In this document: one piece after another, positions 6,425 through 13,672 of the stretch
Position numbering within the stretch: position 1 is the first letter of the stretch
Layout: every line of letters starts with the position of its first letter
Assembly (NCBI GenBank): GCA_026002045.1
Contig: BOAV01000050.1
Location: 1 to 16,795, forward strand
Origin: Spirochaetia bacterium
Lineage (GTDB): Bacteria > Spirochaetota > Spirochaetia > Treponematales > Breznakiellaceae
Length of the DNA stretch: 16,795 bases
Direction of reading: 5' to 3'
The notes under the pieces: model-generated
Database searches by the model: none
What the model was told of the DNA's origin: nothing
What the model saw: only the letters and a program-made list of their open reading frames with translations
Translations under genes and position numbers: made by a program

Positions 6425-7008
6425 TGGAACCAACACGCAGCCAACTTCGTTGTCCTTGGTGTGAAGGGGACGAAATCTACACCGCATACCACGACAAGGA
6501 ATGGGGCAAGCCTTTAAAAAATAATCAAAAACTTTTTGAACTCCTGACCCTTGAAGGCGCACAGGCGGGGCTTTCCTGGATCACAATTTTGAAACGCCGG
6601 GAGGGCTACCGGGAAGCCTTTGACGGCTTCGATGCTGAAAAGATCGCCCGGTATACCGAAAAAGACGTAAAGCGCCTCATGGCCGACGCCCGGATTATCC
6701 GCAACCGGCGAAAGATCACGTCAACCATCGAAAACGCCCGCCTCTACCTTGAAATGATGGAAGCCGGACGATCCTTTTCAAAATGGCTCTGGAACTTTGT
6801 GGACGGGACGCCCATCGTAAACCATTGGCGGACCATGAAGGAAGTCCCGGTCACCACGGAACTTGCAGAGCGCATTTCAAAGGAACTAAAACAAAGGGGC
6901 TTTTCCTTTGTAGGGCCCACGATCATCTATTCTTATATGCAGTCCGCGGGGCTGGTGAACGATCATTTGATAAGCTGCTTTAGGCATCCGGATAATATGA
7001 GCGGGTGA
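6382..7008 (+). CDS. tag: DNA-3-methyladenine glycosylase I
   Basis: A 208-aa base-excision repair enzyme that removes 3-methyladenine from alkylated DNA. It aligns along its length with E. coli TagI (187 aa): zinc ligands C24 (RCPW), H37 (AYHDKEW), H195 and C199 (NDHLISC), the catalytic-pocket Glu59 (LEGAQAGLSW) and Trp66 are all present. The N-terminus is about 20 residues longer than the E. coli protein, and that extension is encoded inside the last 43 bp of purF in another frame. The ATG at 6382 is supported by GGAGGGG (6371-6377) 4 nt upstream; a later GTG at 6424 lacks a binding site. It is last in the pur operon. No terminator is visible after it; the next 10 bp run into a toxin remnant on the other strand. 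Confidence 0.93.
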   Translation: MGRRSDVIQWYDPLVEPTRSQLRCPWCEGDEIYTAYHDKEWGKPLKNNQKLFELLTLEGAQAGLSWITILKRREGYREAFDGFDAEKIARYTEKDVKRLMADARIIRNRRKITSTIENARLYLEMMEAGRSFSKWLWNFVDGTPIVNHWRTMKEVPVTTELAERISKELKQRGFSFVGPTIIYSYMQSAGLVNDHLISCFRHPDNMSG

Positions 7009-7017
7009 ACAGTAAGA

Positions 7018-7074
7018 CTAACGGAAAGAAAGAATACGAACGCGGGTTCTTGTTTTGTCAATGAGGATTTTCAT
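7018..7074 (-). pseudogene. Stub of a PIN-like (DUF5615-type) toxin gene
   Basis: An ATG at 7074 overlaps the stop of the DUF433 gene as ATGA, exactly where the partner toxin of such pairs begins. Its first residues, MKILID, match the usual start of DUF5615 PIN-like proteins (first strand with its catalytic Asp). After six codons the similarity ends, and the frame stops at a TAG at 7018-7020 after 18 codons, within 10 bp of the tag stop codon. The rest of the toxin is missing, so this reads as a truncated remnant. The assignment rests on six residues plus the ATGA context. Confidence 0.5.
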
Positions 7075-7301
7075 GTTGCAACTAGCTGGACTTCTCTTTC
7101 CTGAACTCGCCATGCGGCGTACTGCAATGCTTGATGTATATCTTCTCGTTCCAGGTAAGGGTATGCGTCAAGAATTTCCTCAAATGAATGGCCCTCGGCA
7201 ATTTGCCCGACAATCATTCCTATCGTTACCCGCATTCCACGTATACACGCTTTACCGCCCATCACCTGCGGATTCCAGGTTATTCTGTCCAATTGTTCCA
7301 T
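7071..7301 (-). CDS. DUF433-family antitoxin-like protein (orphaned)
   Basis: A 76-aa protein of the DUF433 family, helix-turn-helix-like proteins commonly paired with PIN-like DUF5615 toxins. Family landmarks: ITWNPQVMGGKACIRGMRVTI at the N-terminus (the G-K-x-x-I-R-G-x-R segment), then IAEGHSFEEILDAYPYLE and DIHQALQYAAW. The ATG at 7301 is chosen because the family starts at that point; a longer frame back to 7460 would add 53 unrelated residues and cross the promoter. The start is 6 nt after a TATACT box, so the mRNA is probably leaderless. The downstream toxin is reduced to a stub, so the gene may be a relic antitoxin, a solitary regulator, or neutral. Confidence 0.78.
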   Translation of the reverse strand: MEQLDRITWNPQVMGGKACIRGMRVTIGMIVGQIAEGHSFEEILDAYPYLEREDIHQALQYAAWRVQEREVQLVAT

Positions 7302-7307
7302 GCGCCC

Positions 7308-7337
7308 AGTATAACGTAATAAAGAGCGTTTTGCCAA
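7308..7337 (-). promoter_or_regulatory. Promoter of the DUF433 gene, likely leaderless
   Basis: Read on the minus strand, TTGGCA (7332-7337) and TATACT (7308-7313) are separated by 18 bp. Only six bases (GGGCGC) lie between the -10 and the ATG at 7301, placing the expected transcription start at or next to the A of the start codon. No Shine-Dalgarno is present, consistent with a leaderless message. Confidence 0.6.
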
Positions 7338-7406
7338 GGATAAATTGAAAAAGTAATGACAAAACAGGGTTTTTATAGTATACCGTTTACATGGACAATA
7401 AGGAAA

Positions 7407-7420
7407 TTCTCTATAGAGAA
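7407..7420. promoter_or_regulatory. Palindromic operator candidate upstream of the nahK-like gene
   Basis: TTCTCTATAGAGAA is a perfect 14-bp palindrome, 26 bp before the proposed TTG start of the kinase gene. A weak promoter, ATGACA (7356-7361), 17 bp, TATACC (7379-7384), would put this site at about +17 to +30, where a bound repressor could block elongation. No regulator gene is in the window. Confidence 0.35.
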
Positions 7421-7446
7421 GGAAAAATAATACGACAAACGAAGAC

Positions 7447-8511
7447 TTGTACGAAGACATAGTAAATCAATTTTCAATATATGGGGAATTCGAGGCGGCC
7501 TCCCCGCTCGGCAACGGACACATTAACGATACTTTTCTGTCCCAATGGAATCAGGCGGGAACCATGGTCCGGTATACCCACCAGCGGATCAATGACCATG
7601 TGTTTATTCATCCCGATGAGGTGATGGAAAATATCCAACGGGTAACCGCTCACATTGCCGGAAAGTTAAGGGAAGGCGGCGTCATTGATTGGAGCCGCCG
7701 GACTTTGACGGTGATCCCCGCCAGGGACGGCAAGCCCTGGGTACGGGATGCGGACGGCGGCTGGTGGCGAACCTATTGTTTTATTGAAAAAACTCATCCC
7801 GGGGAAGTTGCCGGTTCCCCGGAAGAAGCGGCCCTTTTGGGGAAGAGTATCGGCCGTTTTCAGAAACAGCTTGCGGATCTTGGCGGGGGGCGGCTGCACG
7901 AAACCATTCCGGATTTTCATAATATGGAAGCCCGGTACCGCCGGTTCTATAAAGCCCTGGAGGCTGATAAGTTTAACCGGGCCGCTGATGCTTCCGGGGA
8001 AATTGATTTTATGAAGGAGAATGAAGAACGGGGAAGCATTCTGGTCCGCTCTATCCGGGAGGGGCGTATCCCCGAACGGATCTGCCATAACGATACCAAG
8101 ATGAACAACATCCTCCTGGATGACGCAACAGGGGAGGCCCTCTGCCTTATTGATCTGGATACGGTCATGCCCGGTTCGAGCCTTTTCGATCTGGGCGATC
8201 TTATCCGTACCGCCGCCTCCCGCGCCCAGGAAGATGAAAGGGATCTTTCCAAAGTTACCTTCAATGGTGATTTTTTTAAGGCCCTTCTTGGGGGATACCT
8301 TTCGGAGGCTTCGGAATTTCTTATTCAAGAGGAACGGGAACTTCTGGCCGAAGCGGGCCGGAACATCACTCAAATTATGGCCCTCCGTTTCCTCACCGAT
8401 TATCTTGAGGGGGATCATTATTATCATATAACGCGGCCAAGTCACAACCTTGATCGCTGCCGGAATCAGATAGCCCTGATCCGGTCCATGGATTCGTTTC
8501 CGAAGGAGTAA
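7447..8511 (+). CDS. nahK: NahK-type N-acetylhexosamine 1-kinase
   Basis: A 354-aa aminoglycoside-phosphotransferase-fold kinase. It resembles bifidobacterial NahK, which phosphorylates GlcNAc/GalNAc at the anomeric C1, across its length: LGNGHINDTF (21-30, nucleotide loop), the catalytic segment CHNDTKMNN (213-221, base D216), the metal-binding LIDLDTVMPGSSLFDLGD (234-251, D236 and D238), and the C-terminal ALRFLTDYLEGDHYY. The start is uncertain: TTG at 7447 gives the family-length N-terminus, but there is no good ribosome binding site (GAAGGAA at 7418-7424 is 22 nt away) and a stop codon lies 30 bp upstream in frame. It is first of a two-gene operon with the epimerase, 4 nt apart. Substrate specificity (GlcNAc, ManNAc or another amino sugar) is inferred from homology and neighbours. 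Related choline/homoserine kinase-like activities are less likely given the DLDTVMPGS motif. Confidence 0.82.
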   Translation: MYEDIVNQFSIYGEFEAASPLGNGHINDTFLSQWNQAGTMVRYTHQRINDHVFIHPDEVMENIQRVTAHIAGKLREGGVIDWSRRTLTVIPARDGKPWVRDADGGWWRTYCFIEKTHPGEVAGSPEEAALLGKSIGRFQKQLADLGGGRLHETIPDFHNMEARYRRFYKALEADKFNRAADASGEIDFMKENEERGSILVRSIREGRIPERICHNDTKMNNILLDDATGEALCLIDLDTVMPGSSLFDLGDLIRTAASRAQEDERDLSKVTFNGDFFKALLGGYLSEASEFLIQEERELLAEAGRNITQIMALRFLTDYLEGDHYYHITRPSHNLDRCRNQIALIRSMDSFPKE

Positions 8512-8515
8512 TATA

Positions 8516-9667
8516 ATGAAAGAATTAGCGGGCCTGTACCGGGATGAACTGCTCAACAATGTGATCCCCTTTTGGCTGAACCATTCCATCGACAGGGAAT
8601 ACGGCGGGTATCTTACCAGCCTGGACCGGGACGGAAGTGTTTTTGACACCGACAAATGGACCTGGATGCAGGGCCGGGAAGTTTGGATGTTTGCCACCCT
8701 GTACAATAAGGTGGAAAAACGCAGGGAATGGCTCGACGCTTCCATTCAGGGCGCAGAATTCCTGAACAAGTATGCCCATAACGAAGAAGGTTACTACTTC
8801 TGTCTTAACCGGCAGGGCCAGCCTTTAGTGCAGCCCTACAATATTTTTTCCAATTGTTTTCCCGCCATGGGTTACGGCGCATTGGCGGTGGCCCTGCCCG
8901 ATTCTGAATATCCCAAGCTGACAAAGACCACCTTTGATCTCTACCTGTCCAGGCGGGATAATCCTAAGGGCAGGTACAACAAGATAGTTCCCGGCGCCCG
9001 GCCCCTCAAAAGTTTTGCCATCACCATGATGTTGAGCAATATGGCCCTGGAAATGGAAGCCAGCCTGGGTTCCGCCTATGTGGATGAACTGGTTAAGGGT
9101 TTAGCGAAAGATATTCTGGGGACCTATTACAAACCGGAATTCGGCTGCATCCTGGAACAGGTCGGCGCCGATGGTTCCTTTGTAGATTCCTATGACGGCC
9201 GGGTTCTGTCGCCGGGGCACGCCTGCGAGGCCATGTGGTTCCTCATGGACGTGGGGGTCCGGCTGGGGGATAAGGTCCTGATCCGTCAGGCAGCAGATAT
9301 TGTGCTTAAATCCCTGGAACGGGGCTGGGACAAAGAATTCGGCGGCATCTTTTATTATATGGATGTAAAGGGAAAGTACCCCCTTTGGCTGGACTGCGAT
9401 CAGAAACACTGGTGGGTCCACCTGGAAAGTCTTATCGCCTGCGCCAAGGCTTTCCACCTTACCGGGGATGAACAGTTCAAAGACTGGTTCATGAAGCTCC
9501 ACGATTATACCTGGAAACACTTTAAGGACCCGGAGTATCCCGAATGGTTCGGCTACCTGAACCGCCGGGGAGAAATTCTCTTTCCCCTAAAGGGCGGAAA
9601 ATTCAAAGGCTGTTTCCATCTGCCCCGGGCTTTATTACAGATTTGGAGAATTCTGGAAAGTTTGTAA
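8516..9667 (+). CDS. N-acylglucosamine 2-epimerase (AGE family)
   Basis: A 383-aa (alpha/alpha)6-barrel epimerase expected to interconvert ManNAc and GlcNAc. Residues equivalent to the AGE active site are visible: R54 in QGREVWMFA, H235 in LSPGHACEAMW and H368 in KGCFHLPRALLQ; WDKEFGGIFYYMD (271-283) is also typical. Length matches the family (about 390). The ATG at 8516 has AAGGAG (8503-8508) 7 nt upstream, and the gene begins 4 nt after the kinase stop, so the pair is one operon. Its position between a sugar 1-kinase and a converging sialate lyase operon supports the ManNAc/GlcNAc assignment. Cellobiose 2-epimerases share the fold and cannot be fully excluded by eye. The gene ends at a bidirectional terminator. 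Confidence 0.87.
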   Translation: MKELAGLYRDELLNNVIPFWLNHSIDREYGGYLTSLDRDGSVFDTDKWTWMQGREVWMFATLYNKVEKRREWLDASIQGAEFLNKYAHNEEGYYFCLNRQGQPLVQPYNIFSNCFPAMGYGALAVALPDSEYPKLTKTTFDLYLSRRDNPKGRYNKIVPGARPLKSFAITMMLSNMALEMEASLGSAYVDELVKGLAKDILGTYYKPEFGCILEQVGADGSFVDSYDGRVLSPGHACEAMWFLMDVGVRLGDKVLIRQAADIVLKSLERGWDKEFGGIFYYMDVKGKYPLWLDCDQKHWWVHLESLIACAKAFHLTGDEQFKDWFMKLHDYTWKHFKDPEYPEWFGYLNRRGEILFPLKGGKFKGCFHLPRALLQIWRILESL

Positions 9668-9694
9668 CAGAAGTTATAAGATTTTTTGATGATT

Positions 9695-9746
9695 AAAAAG
9701 GGCAGATGCGGTGTCAATGTTTTATACCGCATCTGCCCCCTTTTTT
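9695..9746. terminator. Bidirectional terminator between the two converging operons
   Basis: GGGCAGATGCGGT (9700-9712) pairs perfectly with ACCGCATCTGCCC (9726-9738). It is flanked by A5 on the left (9695-9699) and T6 on the right (9741-9746), so it works as an intrinsic terminator for the kinase-epimerase operon on the plus strand and for nanA on the minus strand. Confidence 0.92.
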
Positions 9747-9750
9747 ATGC

Positions 9751-10677
9751 TCAGAGTTTATCCAGAAAGGGAATTCCCTTAACCCCAAGTTTTGCTTTCA
9801 ATTGCCGGAATTCCGCATGGTAACGTTCTTCGGTTTCACGATCGAAACGGCCAAAGGGTTCACGGCAATAACCCGCATCCACCCCCATCCAGTTCATACC
9901 CGCCTTGATACCCACCTGAAAGCCCCGATCCAGGGTGTACAGGATGATGGCATTGGCGATCCGCTGTTTTTCCTGGGCGGTTTTTAAATCCCCGGCCTGT
10001 ATTGCCTTATAAATATCCAGGAAAGGTTCGGGGATCATATTGTAAAAAGATCCGATTATTCCATCCGCACCGAAACTCAGCCCGGTCATGGCCATTTCAT
10101 CGGCGCCGGAATATACCACAAAATCCCTGCCTATTTCTTCTTTAATCCGCATGATCTCGAATTTGGAAGTAAGGGTATATTTAATTCCCTGAACCCCTTC
10201 AATGGTTGCCAGGGTTTTTATAAAATTGAACCCCACCGCTCCGGCAAGGGCGATGTTGTAAACCACCATGGGAATACCAACCGCACCGGAGATATCCCGG
10301 TAGTAATTGAACATTTGGGGCTCGGAAAATTTCCAGTAAAAGGGAGGGACCGAAGAAATCGCATCGGCGCCGGATTTTTCAGCGTGCTTTGCGAGATCGA
10401 TAGAAATTTTTGTTCCGATAGCGCCGACATGAACAATAACCGGAACCCGGCCCTTCACCTCATCAATCACATCTTCCACCACCTTCTTGCGCTCGTCCGG
10501 CGTCATAAGAAAACCTTCGCCGGTACTTCCGGTCAGGTACAATCCATGAACCCCCCGATCGATTAGGTAGGAAGTCACCTTTCTCTGGCGGCCCTCGTCA
10601 TAGTCATCGTTTTTATCAAAACAAGTGACCAGTGCAGGAATAACACCCTTGATGTTTTTCAACGGAACACGACTCAT
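9751..10677 (-). CDS. nanA: N-acetylneuraminate lyase (sialic acid aldolase)
   Basis: A 308-aa TIM-barrel class I aldolase of the DapA/NanA superfamily, expected to split N-acetylneuraminate into ManNAc and pyruvate. GSTGE (50-54) binds the pyruvate carboxylate, Y140 (VVYNI) and the Schiff-base K166 (GIKYT) are catalytic, and the lyase-type signature GADE (191-194) plus GSFYN (209-213) match the GxDE and GSTYN of E. coli NanA. DapA is less likely because the Arg after the YNxP segment that binds aspartate semialdehyde is absent; YNIP is YNIA here. The ATG at 10677 directly abuts the stop codon of the transporter ATPase gene (no gap), so it is the last gene of a six-gene operon and translationally coupled to the transporter. 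Other 2-keto-3-deoxy acid aldolase activity remains possible. Confidence 0.87.
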   Translation of the reverse strand: MSRVPLKNIKGVIPALVTCFDKNDDYDEGRQRKVTSYLIDRGVHGLYLTGSTGEGFLMTPDERKKVVEDVIDEVKGRVPVIVHVGAIGTKISIDLAKHAEKSGADAISSVPPFYWKFSEPQMFNYYRDISGAVGIPMVVYNIALAGAVGFNFIKTLATIEGVQGIKYTLTSKFEIMRIKEEIGRDFVVYSGADEMAMTGLSFGADGIIGSFYNMIPEPFLDIYKAIQAGDLKTAQEKQRIANAIILYTLDRGFQVGIKAGMNWMGVDAGYCREPFGRFDRETEERYHAEFRQLKAKLGVKGIPFLDKL

Positions 10678-11730
10678 TTAAGACTCCTTGATTTCTGGCT
10701 CTGATATATAATGGCAGGAACAAAAATGTTCCTTACCGTTTACCAGGTATTTTTTAAGCAGGGGTTGTTCGGTTTTACAACGCTCCCTGCATTCGGGACA
10801 CCGGGGATGAAATGCACAGCCCGAAGGCGGATTTATGGGGCTGGGTACATCTCCTGAAAGCATAATGCGTTTTGATTTCCTGTCCGGGTCCGCAACAGGA
10901 ATGGCTGAAAGAAGCGCCCGGGAATAGGGATGAAGGGTATGACTGTAAAGGTCGCCGCTTTCGGAAAGTTCAACTATCTTTCCCAGGTACATCACCGCAA
11001 TACGATCGCTGATATATTCAACCACGCTTAAATCATGGGTGATAAAAATATACGTTAGATTCCGTTCATCCTTAAGCTGTTTCAGCAGCTTGATTACCTG
11101 TGCCCGGATGGATACGTCCAGGGCGCTGACCGCTTCGTCGCAAATAATTAATTCGGGATTAACACTCAGAGCACGGGCAATACCGATGCGCTGGCGCTGC
11201 CCCCCGGAAAATTCACCGGGATACCGGTCAATGTATTCACGGCGCATATTAACGGATTCCAAAAGATCACCGATAATTTTACGCCGTTCCTCTCTGGTTT
11301 TAACTCCGAATTTTTTAAGCGGATCTTCCAGGGAACCAAAAATAGTAAAGGCCGGATTAAGGGATGAAAAGGGATCCTGAAATACAATCTGAAGCCGCTT
11401 TTTGAATTCCGTTAATTCAGCCGCTTTAAGGGTTCTGAGATCTACGGTTACTTCGGTATCCCCCGGCCGGGACAAACCGGGCACGGGTTTCCCCGAATAC
11501 TCTATTGAACCGCCGGTGGCTTTTGCCAACTGTATGATCGATTTACCCAGGGTTGTTTTACCGCAGCCGCTTTCCCCAACCAGCCCCAAAGTTTCGCCGC
11601 GATAGACATCAAGATCGATACCGTCAACTGCCTTTACATGGCCAATGGTACGTTTAAATACCCCCTTTTGTACCGGAAACCAGGTTTTAACGTTACGGAG
11701 CTTTAAAATAACATCCCTGTTTTCAGGCAT
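10678..11730 (-). CDS. Peptide-type ABC transporter ATPase (DppF/OppF-like)
   Basis: A 350-aa cytoplasmic ABC ATPase of the Dpp/Opp/nickel family. Walker A GESGCGKT (52-59), signature FSGGQRQR (174-181), Walker B LIICDEA (194-200) with catalytic E199, and H-loop H232 are intact. The C-terminal oligopeptide-transporter domain carries a Cys cluster (C305, C311, C314, C318, C337, C339); homologous DppD-type ATPases bind a [4Fe-4S] cluster there. The frame is open upstream to 11838, but the ATG at 11730 is chosen because GGGGAG lies 7 nt before it and the family begins there; it overlaps the preceding ATPase gene by 8 bp. The neighbouring sialate lyase suggests a sialic-acid-related substrate, although the family also moves peptides. 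Confidence 0.9.
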   Translation of the reverse strand: MPENRDVILKLRNVKTWFPVQKGVFKRTIGHVKAVDGIDLDVYRGETLGLVGESGCGKTTLGKSIIQLAKATGGSIEYSGKPVPGLSRPGDTEVTVDLRTLKAAELTEFKKRLQIVFQDPFSSLNPAFTIFGSLEDPLKKFGVKTREERRKIIGDLLESVNMRREYIDRYPGEFSGGQRQRIGIARALSVNPELIICDEAVSALDVSIRAQVIKLLKQLKDERNLTYIFITHDLSVVEYISDRIAVMYLGKIVELSESGDLYSHTLHPYSRALLSAIPVADPDRKSKRIMLSGDVPSPINPPSGCAFHPRCPECRERCKTEQPLLKKYLVNGKEHFCSCHYISEPEIKES

Positions 11731-12733
11731 TTGATTTCTCCCCGTGACGCCAGCAGCAAACCCCATGGGTATTGCTGATAGAGGTTTCACCGGGCATAGC
11801 CCCGCATTGTTCCGTGGCAAAATCGCAGCGGGGGGCAAACTGGCATCCCGCAGGCCGGTTATAGGGATCAGGGGTATTGCCCCGGATTGGTTCTATTTTC
11901 TGGTTTTTACCCCTTCCAAGAATGGGGATTGATTCCAGTAATGCTTTAGTATAGGGATGCGCCGGATTCCGCAGTACATCTTCAACGGTGCCCCGCTCAA
12001 CAATATTCCCCATATACATAACAATTACGTCATCCGCCAGTTCGGTTATTACCCCCATGTCGTGGGTGATAAGCATGATCGCCGTATGGTATGATTTTTT
12101 CAGTTCCTCAATTAATTCAAATATCTGCGCCTGAATGGTCACATCCAGGGCGGTGGTGGGTTCGTCTGCAATAAGCAGCAGGGGATTACAGGCCATGGCC
12201 ATGGCGATCATTGAACGCTGCCTCATTCCCCCTGAAAATTGATGGGGGTATTCCTTAACCCGCTGCTCAGGCGCGGGGATGCCCATGCTGCGCAGTAATT
12301 CTACTGATTTTTCCCGGCGCTCCTGTTTTTTCATTGCCGTATGGTATTGCAAATTTTCCTCTATCTGAAAACCGATTGAATACACCGGATTCAATGCGGT
12401 CATGGGTTCCTGAAATATCATGGCAAGTTCTTTTCCCCGGAGTTCCCGCATCAGTTTCCCGTTTGCAGGGATCTCATTAAGCCGCAGATCCCCCTCAGTT
12501 TTACTGTGGTAGGTAATGGTCCCCCCTTCTATGCGGGCAAGCTGGGGCAGGAGCCGCATGATTGCCTGGGCGGTAACACTTTTCCCGCAGCCGCTTTCCC
12601 CTACTACCCCCAGGGTTCTGCCCCGGCGGATAGAAAATGAAACTTCCCGAACCGCCTTATTACAGCGCTGATTGGTATAAAAATATACATCCAGGTCTTT
12701 TACAGTTAACAAAGTGTCCGGTGATTCTGTCAT
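11723..12733 (-). CDS. Peptide-type ABC transporter ATPase (DppD/OppD-like)
   Basis: A 336-aa ABC ATPase, the heterodimer partner of the downstream DppF-like protein. Walker A GESGCGKS (45-52), Walker B LLLIADEP (185-192) with E191, and H-loop H224 are intact. The signature is FSGGMRQR (166-173), a common Q-to-M variant in DppD-type subunits. The C-terminal domain has C297, C303, C310 and C326/C327, matching the Cys-rich tail that holds an iron-sulfur cluster in related DppD proteins. The gene starts 2 nt after the stop of the permease gene and its stop overlaps the next gene by 8 bp. With two Cys-rich ATPases and a preceding DppB-DppC pair, this is a complete family-5 importer. Confidence 0.92.
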   Translation of the reverse strand: MTESPDTLLTVKDLDVYFYTNQRCNKAVREVSFSIRRGRTLGVVGESGCGKSVTAQAIMRLLPQLARIEGGTITYHSKTEGDLRLNEIPANGKLMRELRGKELAMIFQEPMTALNPVYSIGFQIEENLQYHTAMKKQERREKSVELLRSMGIPAPEQRVKEYPHQFSGGMRQRSMIAMAMACNPLLLIADEPTTALDVTIQAQIFELIEELKKSYHTAIMLITHDMGVITELADDVIVMYMGNIVERGTVEDVLRNPAHPYTKALLESIPILGRGKNQKIEPIRGNTPDPYNRPAGCQFAPRCDFATEQCGAMPGETSISNTHGVCCWRHGEKSNA

Positions 12734-12735
12734 AG

Positions 12736-13662
12736 CTAACCCTGCTGGGACGGGTCTGTGGAGTCCCGAAACCCGTCGCCTATAAAATTAATGCTTAACA
12801 CAAAAAGGGAGATCACCAGGCCCACCGGCAGCCAGATCCACCAATTTTCCCGCAGTATGGTTATGTCCTGGGCAACATTAATAATATTTCCCCAGGTAGC
12901 AATTTGCATGGGTACGCCGAGACCGAGAAAACTTAAACCCGCTTCTTCCAGAATAAACATGGCGGTGCTCAGGGTGATGTTTACCACCACCGGCCCCAGG
13001 GCATTGGGCAGGATATGTTTAAAACATATTTTTACATTACTTAAACCAAAGGCCCGCATGGCCTGCACATACTCCTCTTCCCGGAGGGAGAGGATCCGCG
13101 CACGGGCCATACGGTACATACTCCCCCAGCCGGTGATCATAAAAATGATGATAAGATTCATAAGACTTTGCCCGACGATGGTTACCAAAAGCAGCACCAA
13201 TATGATCTGCGGAAAGGACATGAACACTTCGGATGCCCGCAGGCACAGGGCGTCTAAAAATCCGCCCCTGTATCCCGCATAACAACCCAGGGAAACGCCG
13301 ATAAGGGCGGCGCCCAGGGCGCTCCCGAAACCTACCAGAATAGAAATTCTGCCGCCGTAGAGGATGCGGGTAAGTACATCCCTGCCGACCTTATCGGTCC
13401 CCAGGATATGGGCTTTGGAAGGGGCCTGCAGAATAGAAGTTAAATCAATGGCCAAAGGGCCATAGGGGGACAAGAGGGGCGCAAAAATCGTTCCCAAAAA
13501 TATCAGGGAAAATACCGCAAGACCAAAGACCGCAAGACGATTGCTCAGGAGTTTCCGTAAACTCCGGTTCACCCTTTTTTTGGAAAATGATCCCGCTTCT
13601 TCCTTCTGTCTTATTTTATCAAACTGCCGGTCAAGCCGGGTTTTTCTGACTATATTCCCCAT
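12736..13662 (-). CDS. Peptide-type ABC transporter permease (DppC/OppC-like)
   Basis: A 308-aa inner-membrane subunit. A positively charged cytoplasmic N-terminus (about 40 residues) is followed by a first membrane segment at about 42-64 ending in the typical APLLSPYGP. The DppC signature LGTDKVGRDVLTRILYGGRISI (87-108) precedes further segments near 106-128, 148-176, 225-245 and 276-297. The cytoplasmic EAA loop that docks on the ATPase is visible around 196-221 (EEYVQAMRAFGLSNVKICFK then HILPNALG). The ATG at 13662 is 10 nt after the DppB-like gene. It pairs with that subunit to form the translocation pore. Confidence 0.93.
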   Translation of the reverse strand: MGNIVRKTRLDRQFDKIRQKEEAGSFSKKRVNRSLRKLLSNRLAVFGLAVFSLIFLGTIFAPLLSPYGPLAIDLTSILQAPSKAHILGTDKVGRDVLTRILYGGRISILVGFGSALGAALIGVSLGCYAGYRGGFLDALCLRASEVFMSFPQIILVLLLVTIVGQSLMNLIIIFMITGWGSMYRMARARILSLREEEYVQAMRAFGLSNVKICFKHILPNALGPVVVNITLSTAMFILEEAGLSFLGLGVPMQIATWGNIINVAQDITILRENWWIWLPVGLVISLFVLSINFIGDGFRDSTDPSQQG

Positions 13663-13672
13663 TCCGATTTCC

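Noticed and set aside
7055..7348. 97-codon open frame on the plus strand
   Set aside because: It is antisense to the DUF433 gene and covers its promoter; no similarity or ribosome binding site.
7666..8745. 359-codon open frame on the minus strand opposite the kinase gene
   Set aside because: The plus strand has full-length NahK-type motifs; the minus frame has no recognisable domain, crosses into the epimerase gene and lacks a start signal.
9751..10677. Dihydrodipicolinate synthase (DapA) identity for the aldolase
   Set aside because: The lyase-type GxDE motif is present and the DapA substrate-binding Arg after the YNxP segment is absent; the amino-sugar neighbours also favour NanA.
11731..11838. 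Longer N-terminus for the DppF-like ATPase
   Set aside because: It would overlap the preceding ATPase gene by more than 100 bp and adds residues with no family similarity; the ATG at 11730 has a good ribosome binding site.
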